NCBI GenBank assembly: GCA_020050435.1
Contig: JAGVKQ010000007.1
Span: 124,001 to 188,000 of the forward strand
DNA from: Candidatus Caenarcanales bacterium
GTDB taxonomy: Bacteria > Cyanobacteriota > Vampirovibrionia > 2-02-FULL-35-15
Reading direction: 5' to 3'
DNA: 64,000 bases
Under the pieces are notes generated by a model. The model had not been told where the DNA came from. It saw only the letters and a program-made list of their open reading frames with translations, and searched no databases. Shown here in pieces: positions 1 to 8,032 of this stretch. Made by a program: the position numbers and the translations under genes. The number at the start of each line of letters is the position of its first letter. Positions within the stretch are counted from its first letter, which is position 1.

Positions 1-1217
1 TTTAACATTATTGAACAAATGGCTACAATAAGCGGAAGTCTTGAATTTCCCAGAGAGTAAAAAACTCTAGTTAAGGTGTCCCTTGCTACATATGCAATCA
101 TTGAAAGAAGAAGAGCTATAAGAATACTACTAGTGAGCTCTGAAGATCTGGCATTAAATGCTCCTCTTTCAAATACCAACTCTACAATGGGTCTTGCAAA
201 AAGATATAAATAAACTGCTACTGGCAGTGTTAAAAACCAAAGTGATCTTATAACCATTATGGAAGACTCTTTTAACTTTTCAAAGTTTTTCTCATGTGCT
301 AATTCTGAAAACCTAGGAAAAAATGGAACTAAAAATGAAGTAAGTAAAACTCCCAGAGGTAATTGAATTAATCTATTTGCTAAAATGGTGGCTGTCCAGC
401 TACCTTCATCCAGACCTGAACAGAAAAAACTATCTATATAAACAGTTATTTGCCCGATAGTGGTACTTAGTAATGCTGGTCCAAGGAAATAAGTAAAATC
501 ACTTATCGCTTCTTTGTTTTTTACTACAGCCAATTCAAGGTATTTCTTTTTAGTGGCATTAAATAAATCAGGTAATTGAAATAAGAGCTGAAAAAATGCA
601 CCAATTAAAGTCCCAATTCCAAGAGCTACTCCTGCCTGTAGGGGCTCTCCTCTATTGGGATCAAAAAAGAAAACGCAAATAATAATAGCAATGCTAGGAA
701 AAACAGGACTAAATGAAGGCCAAAAATAACCCCCAAAAACATTTCCAACCCCACATAAAATACCCAACAATCCTGAAATAACTATGAGTGGAGACATAAT
801 TTGAAGCTGCATTTCAGTTAACTGCCAAAGCTTTTCTCTGTAAGCCATGTCATGTCCGCTAGCTGGTGCGATAAACTGAACAATTTGAGTTTTGTAGTAA
901 AGAACAAATATCGTAATGATGCTAAGAATTAAAAAAGTAAAAGAAAAAATCTTTATTAAAAAACTCCCTGCTTCTTTAGGATCATTTTTTAGTTTAGTAA
1001 GAGTAGCTATGGTAGCAGAGTGAAATGGTCCACCTAATCCACCTAACAATATAAGTGCATTACCCGTTAATAAATAAGCAAAGTTGTAAGCATCTGCAGT
1101 TATCGTAGTTCCAAATGCTCTGGCTATGACAAGATCACGAACAAGTCCAAATACTTTACTTACGATCGTAATTAATCCAACAAGCCCAGCAATTTTAAAC
1201 AACTTTCTATTTGACAT
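1..1217 (-). CDS. murJ: Lipid II flippase MurJ (MviN family), 3'-truncated by window edge
   Basis: MurJ moves undecaprenyl-linked lipid II across the inner membrane for peptidoglycan synthesis. The frame opens with ATG at 1217 (MSNRKLFKIAGLVGL...) and runs off the left edge without a stop, so about 405 N-terminal residues of a family usually near 500 are visible. The translation is almost continuously hydrophobic, with many membrane helices. The conserved early loop GLVRD (residues 24-28) and a GG-rich segment with GPFHSA around residue 62 are typical of MurJ. Only 33 bases separate it from the divergent YqeG gene, so the two must share a promoter region. Family assignment is firm; the C-terminus is unseen. 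Confidence 0.9.
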   Translation of the reverse strand, partial: MSNRKLFKIAGLVGLITIVSKVFGLVRDLVIARAFGTTITADAYNFAYLLTGNALILLGGLGGPFHSATIATLTKLKNDPKEAGSFLIKIFSFTFLILSIITIFVLYYKTQIVQFIAPASGHDMAYREKLWQLTEMQLQIMSPLIVISGLLGILCGVGNVFGGYFWPSFSPVFPSIAIIICVFFFDPNRGEPLQAGVALGIGTLIGAFFQLLFQLPDLFNATKKKYLELAVVKNKEAISDFTYFLGPALLSTTIGQITVYIDSFFCSGLDEGSWTATILANRLIQLPLGVLLTSFLVPFFPRFSELAHEKNFEKLKESSIMVIRSLWFLTLPVAVYLYLFARPIVELVFERGAFNARSSELTSSILIALLLSMIAYVARDTLTRVFYSLGNSRLPLIVAICSIML

Positions 1218-1250
1218 ATATCAATTACTATTATGCTATAAAATAGGTAT

Positions 1251-1742
1251 ATGATTCCATTTTTGAAACCAGATATTATTTATGAAAAAGATGATGTGAC
1301 TGTAATTACTGTACAAGACCTGAAATCTTTAAATGTAAATGCCTTAATTCTTGATCTTGATAACACAATTATGGCTCCGAAAGCAGCGAAATTAGACCCG
1401 CACATAGAAGAATGGCTTATTGAAATGAAAAAGCACTTCAAGTTAATTGTTCTTAGTAACAATAGAAAAAAACACTATATTGATAAAGTTCAAAAGGTAC
1501 TTGATTTTCCAATTCTGGGTTCAGCTGAAAAACCATGGCCTGTTGGTATAAAAAAGGCTATGGAAATCTTAAATGAGTCTCATGAAAAAATAGCAGTAAT
1601 TGGAGACAGACCACTTACAGATATTTGGTTAGCTCATATGTATGGTTTTAAATCTGTTTTAGTTAGAGCGCTTACAGCTCATACAGAGCCTAGGTGGAAA
1701 TTTTATTTAAGAAAAGTGGAGTGGAGTTTTATAAGAAGATGA
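1251..1742 (+). CDS. YqeG-family HAD-type (IIIA) phosphatase
   Basis: This is a small (163 aa) cytoplasmic HAD-superfamily phosphatase of the YqeG type. The nucleophile motif is DLDNT (D35, D37). LSNN follows near residue 68 as HAD motif II, a lysine lies in AEKPWPVG as motif III, and GDRPLTDIW is the acidic motif IV. Relatives include phosphatidylglycerophosphatase-like enzymes; the physiological substrate cannot be read from the sequence. Its stop TGA overlaps the ATG of the downstream arginase-like gene in an ATGA junction, which implies translational coupling. Length fits the family. Confidence 0.85.
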   Translation: MIPFLKPDIIYEKDDVTVITVQDLKSLNVNALILDLDNTIMAPKAAKLDPHIEEWLIEMKKHFKLIVLSNNRKKHYIDKVQKVLDFPILGSAEKPWPVGIKKAMEILNESHEKIAVIGDRPLTDIWLAHMYGFKSVLVRALTAHTEPRWKFYLRKVEWSFIRR

Positions 1743-2734
1743 AAAAACAAAAAATCTCTATAATAAAAGCCCCTTTTTCTGCTGGAGGTCCGAACTCAGC
1801 AGCTATCGATGGTCCTGATGCTTTGATGAAAGCTGGATTAAAAGAAGATCTCCTAGGTATAGGTTTTGATGTAAGTGTGATCAGTCCTCCAAAAGCTCTT
1901 TTGCTAGAAACCAGAAAAGCAATGCATCGTAAAGACGCGATTTATCGCGTCTCTCATAAAGGCATAAAAAATATCGATCTTATAATTAAAATAAATCAAT
2001 GGTTAGCATCTGTCGTTAGTGAAGAAATAAAAAAAGGTAGAATCCCACTTACTCTAGGTGGAGATCATAGCTTAGCTATAGGAACTATAGCTGGGACTAA
2101 AGATGCTTTAAGTGATCTTGGTGTTGTTTGGATAGATAGGCACTTAGATGTACATTCTCCTAAAAATACGCCTTCATGGAGAGCTCATGGAATGCCAGCA
2201 GCAGTTGCTATTGCAGATAAAAAGTTTGATTCTCATCCAGATTTTCAAAAACTATTAAACATCGGAGAATCTAAAAAATTACCAAAGGTAAAAAAAGAAA
2301 ACTTTGTTCAAATTGGTATAGGTGAAAAAAGCAAAATAAATCCTGGGACTAAATGGTACTCCATGGAAGATATCGATAATGTTGGAATAAAAAAAATAGT
2401 AGACGAAGCATTTTTTTATCTTGAAAAAAGAGTAAAAAAGATTTATGTGGCATGGGACATAGACTCCATGAATGTTACGGGAACAGGTACTAGCGGTGAT
2501 GATCAGTTGACTCTTAGAGAAGGTTTAGTGATTGCCAGAGCTGTAAATAAACTTAGAGAAAAAGGAAAACTTGCTGGGTTTGAAATGATGGAAGTGGCTC
2601 CGAAACTTGAAAAGAAGTATTTAAAAGGTCAGACAGTAAACTATGCTATACAGCTAATTACTACTAGTTTTGGGGAAAATCTCTTTAATAACTATGAAAG
2701 AATGACTAGAAATATAAATATGCATGCTCATTAA
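1739..2734 (+). CDS. Arginase/ureohydrolase-family protein with altered substrate-site residues
   Basis: This is a 331-residue ureohydrolase, the family that hydrolyses guanidino substrates such as arginine using two Mn ions. I chose the ATG at 1739, which forms an ATGA overlap with the previous gene; a start at 1694 would add 15 residues copied out of the YqeG frame. All expected metal ligands are visible: H110 in GGDHS, D133/H135/D137 in DRHLD, and D240/D242 in WDID. H150 in HGMP and the Glu of MEVAP are also kept. It departs from true arginases at the Asn that contacts the substrate carboxylate (His here), the Asp of the DVDPGE-like loop (INPG here) and the LDP after the last metal motif (MNV). 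The substrate may therefore not be arginine. A palindromic repeat lies in frame at residues 64-72. Confidence 0.8.
   Translation: MKKQKISIIKAPFSAGGPNSAAIDGPDALMKAGLKEDLLGIGFDVSVISPPKALLLETRKAMHRKDAIYRVSHKGIKNIDLIIKINQWLASVVSEEIKKGRIPLTLGGDHSLAIGTIAGTKDALSDLGVVWIDRHLDVHSPKNTPSWRAHGMPAAVAIADKKFDSHPDFQKLLNIGESKKLPKVKKENFVQIGIGEKSKINPGTKWYSMEDIDNVGIKKIVDEAFFYLEKRVKKIYVAWDIDSMNVTGTGTSGDDQLTLREGLVIARAVNKLREKGKLAGFEMMEVAPKLEKKYLKGQTVNYAIQLITTSFGENLFNNYERMTRNINMHAH
1929..1954. repeat. Palindromic element (GTAAAGACG family) inside the arginase-like gene
   Basis: Nine-base arms AGACGCGAT and ATCGCGTCT are separated by two bases and flanked by the family's outer CGTAA. The element is read in frame and contributes residues around RKDAIYRVS of the ureohydrolase. 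It shares its ends with the copies at 13805, 17145, 22747, 48213, 57735 and 57932. Confidence 0.75.
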
Positions 2735-2805
2735 GACCTTATTTATTAGAGAAATTTTATTTTCTAAGGTTGATTAAGACAAGTATATAAATTTAAGATA
2801 AAAAC

Positions 2806-3768
2806 ATGGATGTACGCTCAGTTAGAGAAAAATATATTAAAAGGCATTCCTCATTTCTAAATGTACAGAAATTGGCTAAGTTGGCTGATGTTGCATGGGG
2901 CCAAAAGATGTCTTCTGTAAGACAAAATTTTGAACCTTTTCCTACGGTAGATATTTTAAACATGAGAGGAGTTCCTCCTTTAATGGGATCGCCAAAAGGA
3001 CCAAATACAAAATCTGCATTAATAAAAATTATTGTTGAACTATTAAAAGATTTACCACCAGCTTCAAATATTCTTGAAGCAGAAGAACAAGTAAAAACGA
3101 CTCTAAGATTTGTGTATCAAGCAGGTGTGCAAAGTAGAGTAATGAATCATATAAATGAATTAGGAAATGAATTCGTGCAAAATGCTGGTAGCGTGTTTAC
3201 TTTAGAAGGAGCCCTTGCACATTGTGAGAAAATTGAAGCTACTGCTCGTGAGATTCCTTATTTTGGTTATGATGCACCATTTATACAGCCATTAACCTTA
3301 TTGACTGATACTAAAGATAAAGAAATATTTCTTGCAAAATCTTATGTTAGTCATGGATTAATAATAGGGAGAAATGGAGCTGTTCAAATAATTCTAATAC
3401 CCAGCACTGAGAAATTAATTCAAATGTTAGAGAGTGATGACACAGCAAAAAAACATATTTTAAAAACACAACCACTTAGTGATAAATCGTGTGCTATTAC
3501 CTTTCAGGATAAACCTGATCTTCTTATTCGTTTAAGAACTCAGTCAGAGTTTTGGATTTCATATGATAACGATTCCATGACTAATTTTATTTTCAGAAAT
3601 TCTCCCTTTGATCTACCAAGGCATATAAGAGCGGGTAGATTAAAAGTAGTTTTAGATAAAGTTGGTGCTGATGGACTTAACCTTTGGCAGAATACTCATG
3701 ATGATTTTTATAGAGCGTTAAAAAGCCTAAATAAGAATGAAAAACCAAAAAATCAACAAGTGGTATAA
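2806..3768 (+). CDS. Hypothetical protein (320 aa), upstream of mtnD
   Basis: I do not recognise this family. The protein starts MDVRSVREKY, has no signal peptide or clear membrane helix, and looks like a soluble mixed alpha/beta protein. Its C-terminus (KNEKPKNQQVV) is polar. Only eight bases separate its stop from the ATG of mtnD, so the two are probably co-transcribed. That is the sole hint of a link to methionine salvage. It contains no cysteine pairs, Walker motifs or obvious catalytic signature. Codon use looks like that of its neighbours, so a real gene is likely. Confidence 0.7.
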   Translation: MDVRSVREKYIKRHSSFLNVQKLAKLADVAWGQKMSSVRQNFEPFPTVDILNMRGVPPLMGSPKGPNTKSALIKIIVELLKDLPPASNILEAEEQVKTTLRFVYQAGVQSRVMNHINELGNEFVQNAGSVFTLEGALAHCEKIEATAREIPYFGYDAPFIQPLTLLTDTKDKEIFLAKSYVSHGLIIGRNGAVQIILIPSTEKLIQMLESDDTAKKHILKTQPLSDKSCAITFQDKPDLLIRLRTQSEFWISYDNDSMTNFIFRNSPFDLPRHIRAGRLKVVLDKVGADGLNLWQNTHDDFYRALKSLNKNEKPKNQQVV

Positions 3769-3776
3769 TTTTACCT

Positions 3777-4274
3777 ATGAAAATCGTAACCAAATCAAAA
3801 ACTATCACTGATAACCTAGAAGCTAAATCCTTCATAGAGAAATATGGCCTTTATGCAGACTTCTGGCAGCCTGAAAGTGCTGATATGAGTATTACCGATC
3901 CACTTATTAGATATAAAAATCAAATACAAAAACTAAAAGAAAAGTTTGGATATAAGTCAGCTGATGTCGTGGAATTAAATCCTAATACTCCTAATCTAGA
4001 TGGGATTTTAAAAAAGTTTGTCAGTGTTCATCATCATACAGATGATGAGGTGAGATTCACTATTTTAGGTGAAGGTATTTTTGGAATTGATCCACTTACT
4101 GATCCTACATTTGAAATTTATGTTCAGCCAGGCGATTTACTTGTAGTACCAGCAAATACTATGCACTGGTTTGATTTAACTGAAGAAAAAACTATTAAAT
4201 GTATTAGAGTTTTTAAAGACAATCCTAAATGGGAAGCTATTTATGAGAGACCATCAGTTACAGTAAAGGGGTAA
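3777..4274 (+). CDS. mtnD: Acireductone dioxygenase (methionine salvage)
   Basis: This is a cupin-fold metalloenzyme that oxidises acireductone (1,2-dihydroxy-3-keto-5-methylthiopentene). With Fe it yields formate and the ketoacid precursor of methionine. The ARD ligand set is present: H85 and H87 in VHHHTDDE, E91, and H130 in NTMHWFDL. The stretch EVRFTILGEGIFGI is characteristic of the family. At 165 aa it is close to the usual bacterial length of about 180. It sits eight bases after the 2806 gene and three bases before the next exported protein, in a probable three-gene operon. MtnB, MtnX and MtnW are encoded on the opposite strand just downstream, which supports the assignment. Confidence 0.9.
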   Translation: MKIVTKSKTITDNLEAKSFIEKYGLYADFWQPESADMSITDPLIRYKNQIQKLKEKFGYKSADVVELNPNTPNLDGILKKFVSVHHHTDDEVRFTILGEGIFGIDPLTDPTFEIYVQPGDLLVVPANTMHWFDLTEEKTIKCIRVFKDNPKWEAIYERPSVTVKG

Positions 4275-4277
4275 AAT

Positions 4278-4721
4278 ATGCAAATATCATTTAAAAGTTT
4301 TCCAGTAGTATCTTGTCTCTTTTTTGGATCTAGTATAGGTTTTGTTTCTCCAACCATAGAAAATGGTGGTGTAGTTTTTGCCGAGGATAGTAATCCTATT
4401 CCTGAAAATAGTCATGCTACTTCTGCAACCCTCAATTTTAAAAATGATTTATTGTCAAACTTTCTTATTGGCGTAAGTCCACGTCTTAGCGGGATACTTG
4501 AAGAATTTAAATCTGGAAGTCTGCAAACAGTAAGAGATTTATTGGATGCAAGAATTTCAGAAATTGCTTCACATCGTATAATGGGTAATATCCCATTGAA
4601 TGAAATGCTTAATTCAATTAGTGAAAAGTGTGATTTAGCTTTGATAGACCCAAATCCTGTTGATTCCAAGAATTTGATAAATGATCAAAGACCTATTAGT
4701 AGCTTATTTAGGAATAAATAA
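4278..4721 (+). CDS. Exported hypothetical protein (147 aa)
   Basis: I do not recognise this protein. The N-terminus (MQISFKSFPVVSCLFFGSSIG) has a lysine followed by a hydrophobic stretch, and an AED-type cleavage site is plausible near residue 36, so export is likely. The remainder is polar, with a helix-prone region of about 100 residues. It begins three bases after the mtnD stop, implying the same transcript. It ends one base before the stop of the convergent mtnB gene. No role in methionine salvage can be inferred from sequence alone. Confidence 0.6.
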   Translation: MQISFKSFPVVSCLFFGSSIGFVSPTIENGGVVFAEDSNPIPENSHATSATLNFKNDLLSNFLIGVSPRLSGILEEFKSGSLQTVRDLLDARISEIASHRIMGNIPLNEMLNSISEKCDLALIDPNPVDSKNLINDQRPISSLFRNK

Positions 4722-5432
4722 TCATATAGATAATTCTTTCACTCTATATTCAAATAAAAATTCAAATATCTCTATATGTCTCTTAGCTTCTTCAGGTGTT
4801 TTCCCCCAGCCGTAAATGCCATGTCCACGAAGGATAAGTCCTGGCATACTTTCATCTATGTAATCATGTGCAATGCTGGCAATATATTCCATATCTTGTG
4901 AGTTTTCAATAATAGGAATATTTACAGTGACATCATGTGTTTTAAAACCTAAACCTTTTAACATTTCAAGATTTGAAAACTGAATAAAACTCTGTTCTGT
5001 ATTTGACATAGATAATAGAGTTCCATTTGTAGTGTGGACATGATAAATAGCTTTTGCTTCTGTGAGTTTGTAAATAGCACTGTGTAAAAGGGTTTCGGCA
5101 GAGGGTTTTAAATCAGTTGCTTGAACTGATTTACCATTTTCATCTACTAATAAAAAGTCATCTTCAGTTAATTCACCTTTATCTTTTCCGCTAGCAGTAA
5201 TTAGAAATTCAAATTTCTGATTGTCATTCCCATGTAAATGGGAATCCAGAACTTGTGATTCGTTAGTAGATTCCCGATCAAGTCGGGAATGACACGGCTC
5301 GCTAATCAAAATCGAGAGATTCCCTGAAGTGCCCATCATCCACCCTTTTGAGTAAAAATGTCTGCTGACTTTTATAAGTTCATTTTTTGCATTTGCAATT
5401 TTTAATTCTTTATTGTCTAATTTAGTGCTAAT
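4722..5432 (-). CDS. mtnB: Methylthioribulose-1-phosphate dehydratase, with in-frame palindrome insertion and probable ATT start
   Basis: MtnB is a class II aldolase-fold, zinc-dependent enzyme that dehydrates 5-methylthioribulose-1-phosphate. Family signatures are GTSGNLS, ITASGKDKG, the zinc-binding HVH in YHVHTTNGT, and RGHGIYGWG near the C-terminus. The first ATG is at 5339 and opens directly at MMGTSGNLS. However, the same frame upstream encodes a typical MtnB N-terminal helix (NELIKVSRHFYSKGW) with no ATG, GTG or TTG back to an in-frame stop. An ATT at 5432 is preceded by GGAG at good spacing, inside the end of mtnX, so I extend to it (236 aa). About 29 residues between LSILIS and FEFLITASG come from a mobile palindrome; without them the length is normal. 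Confidence 0.85.
   Translation of the reverse strand: MSTKLDNKELKIANAKNELIKVSRHFYSKGWMMGTSGNLSILISEPCHSRLDRESTNESQVLDSHLHGNDNQKFEFLITASGKDKGELTEDDFLLVDENGKSVQATDLKPSAETLLHSAIYKLTEAKAIYHVHTTNGTLLSMSNTEQSFIQFSNLEMLKGLGFKTHDVTVNIPIIENSQDMEYIASIAHDYIDESMPGLILRGHGIYGWGKTPEEAKRHIEIFEFLFEYRVKELSI
5223..5293. repeat. Composite palindromic repeat inserted in frame in mtnB
   Basis: This 71-bp element is bounded by perfect inverted ends GTCATTCCC and GGGAATGAC. It contains two internal hairpins (ATTCCCAT/ATGGGAAT and ATTCCCGA/TCGGGAAT). It resembles the widely dispersed GTCATTCCCG-type repeats of many bacteria. On the minus strand it is translated as a CHSRLDRES...DSHLHGNDNQ segment, the usual peptide signature of such elements, and it is in frame with mtnB on both sides. 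Confidence 0.85.
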
Positions 5433-6124
5433 TTTTCTTCTCCGATTATTTTCTCTAAGCCATTTTTTATATCATAAAATGTGTCAAATGAAATGTATTT
5501 GATTTTTTCTTTCTTATCCTCATTCTCTTCGTCTAAATATTTTATCAAATCGCCTCTGGCAAAGACTATATCAGAGACCTTAGAGGGTGGAAAATCCGTT
5601 AAGCTGTCTCCTATGACTACTCTATAGAATCTATCAGTTGGGTATTTCTCTATAAGCTCTATTTTACAGCAACCGCAATCTCCGCATAAAGTACAGTTTT
5701 TAGGCAGGTAAGGATAATCTATTTTTATTTTCTCAGAGTCAAATTTTGCATTACTGCAATAAATTTTTATTTTACTTTTAAAGTCTTTTAAAATAGGATC
5801 AATGTGAAAATCTAATCCTCCACTAAGAACATTGAATTCAATATTATTTTCTTTACAATAATCGATAAAGTCAGAAAACCCATCTCTTAATTGAACTTCT
5901 TTTTTTATATATTCTATAATCTCTTCTTTTTTACTGCTCTCTATTAAGTTAAAAAGCATTTCTATGCCATCTTTTAAGGTTATAGTTCTCTCATATAAAA
6001 TCTTGTCTTTTATGCTTATCCATTCTGAAGGAGCAAACTTATCCATGATGGTTATGATAACGTCGCGTTTAGTTATCGTCCCATCAAAATCACAAAAAAT
6101 CACTGGCTTTTTACTGTTTTTCAT
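5417..6124 (-). CDS. mtnX: 2-hydroxy-3-keto-5-methylthiopentenyl-1-phosphate phosphatase (MtnX)
   Basis: This HAD-superfamily phosphatase follows the MtnW enolase in the Bacillus-type methionine salvage route and makes acireductone. It has the nucleophile motif CDFDGTIT (D12, D14), LSGG near residue 100 and GDSLTDFPPS as the acidic motif. A Cys-rich patch (CTLCGDCGCCK) around residue 145 matches the MtnX subfamily as I recall it. At 235 aa it has the family length. Its 3' end overlaps the proposed mtnB start by 16 bases, so mtnX and mtnB form one minus-strand operon. Having MtnX plus MtnW instead of fused MtnC indicates the two-enzyme version of the pathway. Confidence 0.88.
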   Translation of the reverse strand: MKNSKKPVIFCDFDGTITKRDVIITIMDKFAPSEWISIKDKILYERTITLKDGIEMLFNLIESSKKEEIIEYIKKEVQLRDGFSDFIDYCKENNIEFNVLSGGLDFHIDPILKDFKSKIKIYCSNAKFDSEKIKIDYPYLPKNCTLCGDCGCCKIELIEKYPTDRFYRVVIGDSLTDFPPSKVSDIVFARGDLIKYLDEENEDKKEKIKYISFDTFYDIKNGLEKIIGEEKLALN

Positions 6125-6233
6125 CTTAGCTATCTTAACATGAGAATTTTGATGATTCCTTGGGTAAAAGGATCAATGTACTATAAAAATTTTGATCTTT
6201 AGTTGTTTGTATTTTTAAATAGAGGGGTGAATC

Positions 6234-7193
6234 ATGTTTTTATTAGATGTAGGAAATGTATCAGGATCTGGTTCTCAAAAAGCTGTGAATGGGCCTGCTA
6301 AAGGTGAACCTACTAAAAGGGTAGAAGTTGCGCAAGAGAAAAAAGCTGCTGATCCTATAGATGCAATTAATAATGATCTTAAAACTTTTATAGAAGATTT
6401 TAAAAAGAATCCAAAGTCTATGTTTTTTGGAGATGATCTTCTTTTAAGAGGACTTTCCATTCCTGAAGTTGGTGATAGTGTTCCAAAAGAGTTTAGAGAG
6501 CCTCTAAAAGCAATTATTAAACAAGGTAAGGAAATAGAAGCAGAGGTACTTGCAGATGTAAATAGCAGATTTGAGTCTATACCTAAAGAAAAAAGACACA
6601 AGGTAGGAAATAAAGATTTTGCTGCTGTAAAAGAGGGAGAACCTGGTAGTAAATCAAAACCATTAGAGCCTACTAATTCTGATTTTATAAGCAAAGGTGG
6701 AGATAAAGACCCTTGGGAAAATCATTTTAAATTAGATGGAAAAACCTATCCTCTTACAATTCTTCAAGCAGGAAGAACAAATAAAAATGGAATTCCAGAA
6801 GTATTGCATCTTCAAGATGGAATGGAATTGGATTCAAAGTCCGTAAAAGAAGTATGGTTTAAAAATCCAAAAACAGGTACTGTTGAAAAAGGAGTATATT
6901 TTGAAGTAGTAGAAACTTTTAATGGAAAAGAAGCTAGAAATGGTGTTATAGCACCTGCGAATACTTTTCCAGTAGTAGTAGTCAGAGATACTCAACTTAC
7001 TGATGAAAATAAGAAAACATCTTTTGATGCTGATCCTGCTAGTGCTAAAAAAGAAGGTTATTACAAAACCAAATGGGATACCACAAAAGAATATTTTAAA
7101 CCTCAAGAAGCCTGGTACCTAGGTGTAGATGAAGCAAATAAGCAGATTCCTGTAATCCCAAACTTTACTGAAAAGAAAATAGGTACTGGTTAA
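6234..7193 (+). CDS. Hypothetical protein (319 aa), no recognised domain
   Basis: I do not recognise this family. A GAGGGG ribosome binding site lies a few bases before the ATG. The N-terminus (MFLLDVGNVSGSGSQ) is not a convincing signal peptide. Residues 15-160 are charged and probably helical, and the C-terminal half has beta-rich segments (FKLDGKTYPLTILQAG; PVVVVRDTQLTD) suggesting a globular domain. There are no cysteines. It lies between mtnX and mtnW on the opposite strand, in the same orientation as the lipoprotein that follows about 80 bases later. Confidence 0.65.
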   Translation: MFLLDVGNVSGSGSQKAVNGPAKGEPTKRVEVAQEKKAADPIDAINNDLKTFIEDFKKNPKSMFFGDDLLLRGLSIPEVGDSVPKEFREPLKAIIKQGKEIEAEVLADVNSRFESIPKEKRHKVGNKDFAAVKEGEPGSKSKPLEPTNSDFISKGGDKDPWENHFKLDGKTYPLTILQAGRTNKNGIPEVLHLQDGMELDSKSVKEVWFKNPKTGTVEKGVYFEVVETFNGKEARNGVIAPANTFPVVVVRDTQLTDENKKTSFDADPASAKKEGYYKTKWDTTKEYFKPQEAWYLGVDEANKQIPVIPNFTEKKIGTG

Positions 7194-7273
7194 AAAATAT
7201 CCATATTTACTCTTTTAACACTTTTTCTGTTTAAATTTGCAATAATCTTTCTAATTATTTTAGGAGATTATTT

Positions 7274-8032
7274 GTGCCAGTAATAGATAGAAGACAGTTT
7301 TTTGTTTTAAGCCTTTTTGGATTAGTTGGTTGTAGGAATTCTGGCAAGCCAGATAGAGATACTTCTGTAGCAGCTTCAAGTGCCTCATCAATTCCAAGTG
7401 AAAATAAAGGAATTGTATTAAATATTTCAGATCCAGTTGTTAAATTTAAAATTGATGAAAACGGAGGATTTAAGTCAGTAGAATATTCAAATAGAGATGA
7501 GATTCTAGCTAGCTATGGATTAAATGGTAATGATTTAAAGCACTTTGATGCAGAAATTTCAAAAAGGTATGATCGCTTAGTTAGCATAAGCGGTGATGCT
7601 GTTAAAAATGGGAAGTTCTCATACATACCATTACAAGATAGGAGAAATCTAGATCCTATTGAAAATTATAATGATGATCCAGAAAGACATTCTGATGCAT
7701 TTGCAGAAATGGGATTTCCCGTAGAAATAAAATGTACTTTAGATACTCCCCTTAGAGTAGAAACTGATTCTTTTGCTTTAGTTCGCTATAAAGATAAAAA
7801 TACAGGAGAAATTAAAGAGGCTATTGCTTATACTTATAGAATTCTTGATGAAGGAAAAGGATTTGATCTTATCCCTATAAGGTTTCCTATTTTAATTTTT
7901 CAGGGTGATCAGGTTATATTTGTAGATCCTAAAAGAACTAAAGAAAATGCACCAAGAATAAAACCTCCCGCTAATGATAATGATGGACCTATAACATTTC
8001 TAACTTTAAGAAATCTAGCTAAGCTTGCTTAA
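7274..8032 (+). CDS. Putative Tat-type lipoprotein, hypothetical
   Basis: The start is GTG at 7274, preceded by AGGAG with a seven-base gap. The N-terminus contains DRRQFF followed by a short hydrophobic stretch ending in LVGC. This reads as a twin-arginine-like signal with a lipobox, so a lipid-anchored exported protein is likely. The mature part (about 230 aa) is polar with beta-prone segments and an IEN/DDP-rich centre. I recognise no family. The 3' end overlaps the convergent mtnW gene by 18 bases. Processing would need Lgt, LspA and Lnt; the last two are encoded in this window. Confidence 0.7.
   Translation: MPVIDRRQFFVLSLFGLVGCRNSGKPDRDTSVAASSASSIPSENKGIVLNISDPVVKFKIDENGGFKSVEYSNRDEILASYGLNGNDLKHFDAEISKRYDRLVSISGDAVKNGKFSYIPLQDRRNLDPIENYNDDPERHSDAFAEMGFPVEIKCTLDTPLRVETDSFALVRYKDKNTGEIKEAIAYTYRILDEGKGFDLIPIRFPILIFQGDQVIFVDPKRTKENAPRIKPPANDNDGPITFLTLRNLAKLA

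Noticed and set aside
1694-1738. Upstream start for the arginase-like gene
   Set aside because: The added 15 residues are encoded within the YqeG C-terminus in another frame, and the ATG at 1739 gives the classic ATGA coupling.
6125-6233. SAM riboswitch controlling the methionine salvage genes
   Set aside because: I saw no SAM-I-like stem pattern in the leaders before mtnX, mtnD or mtnW.
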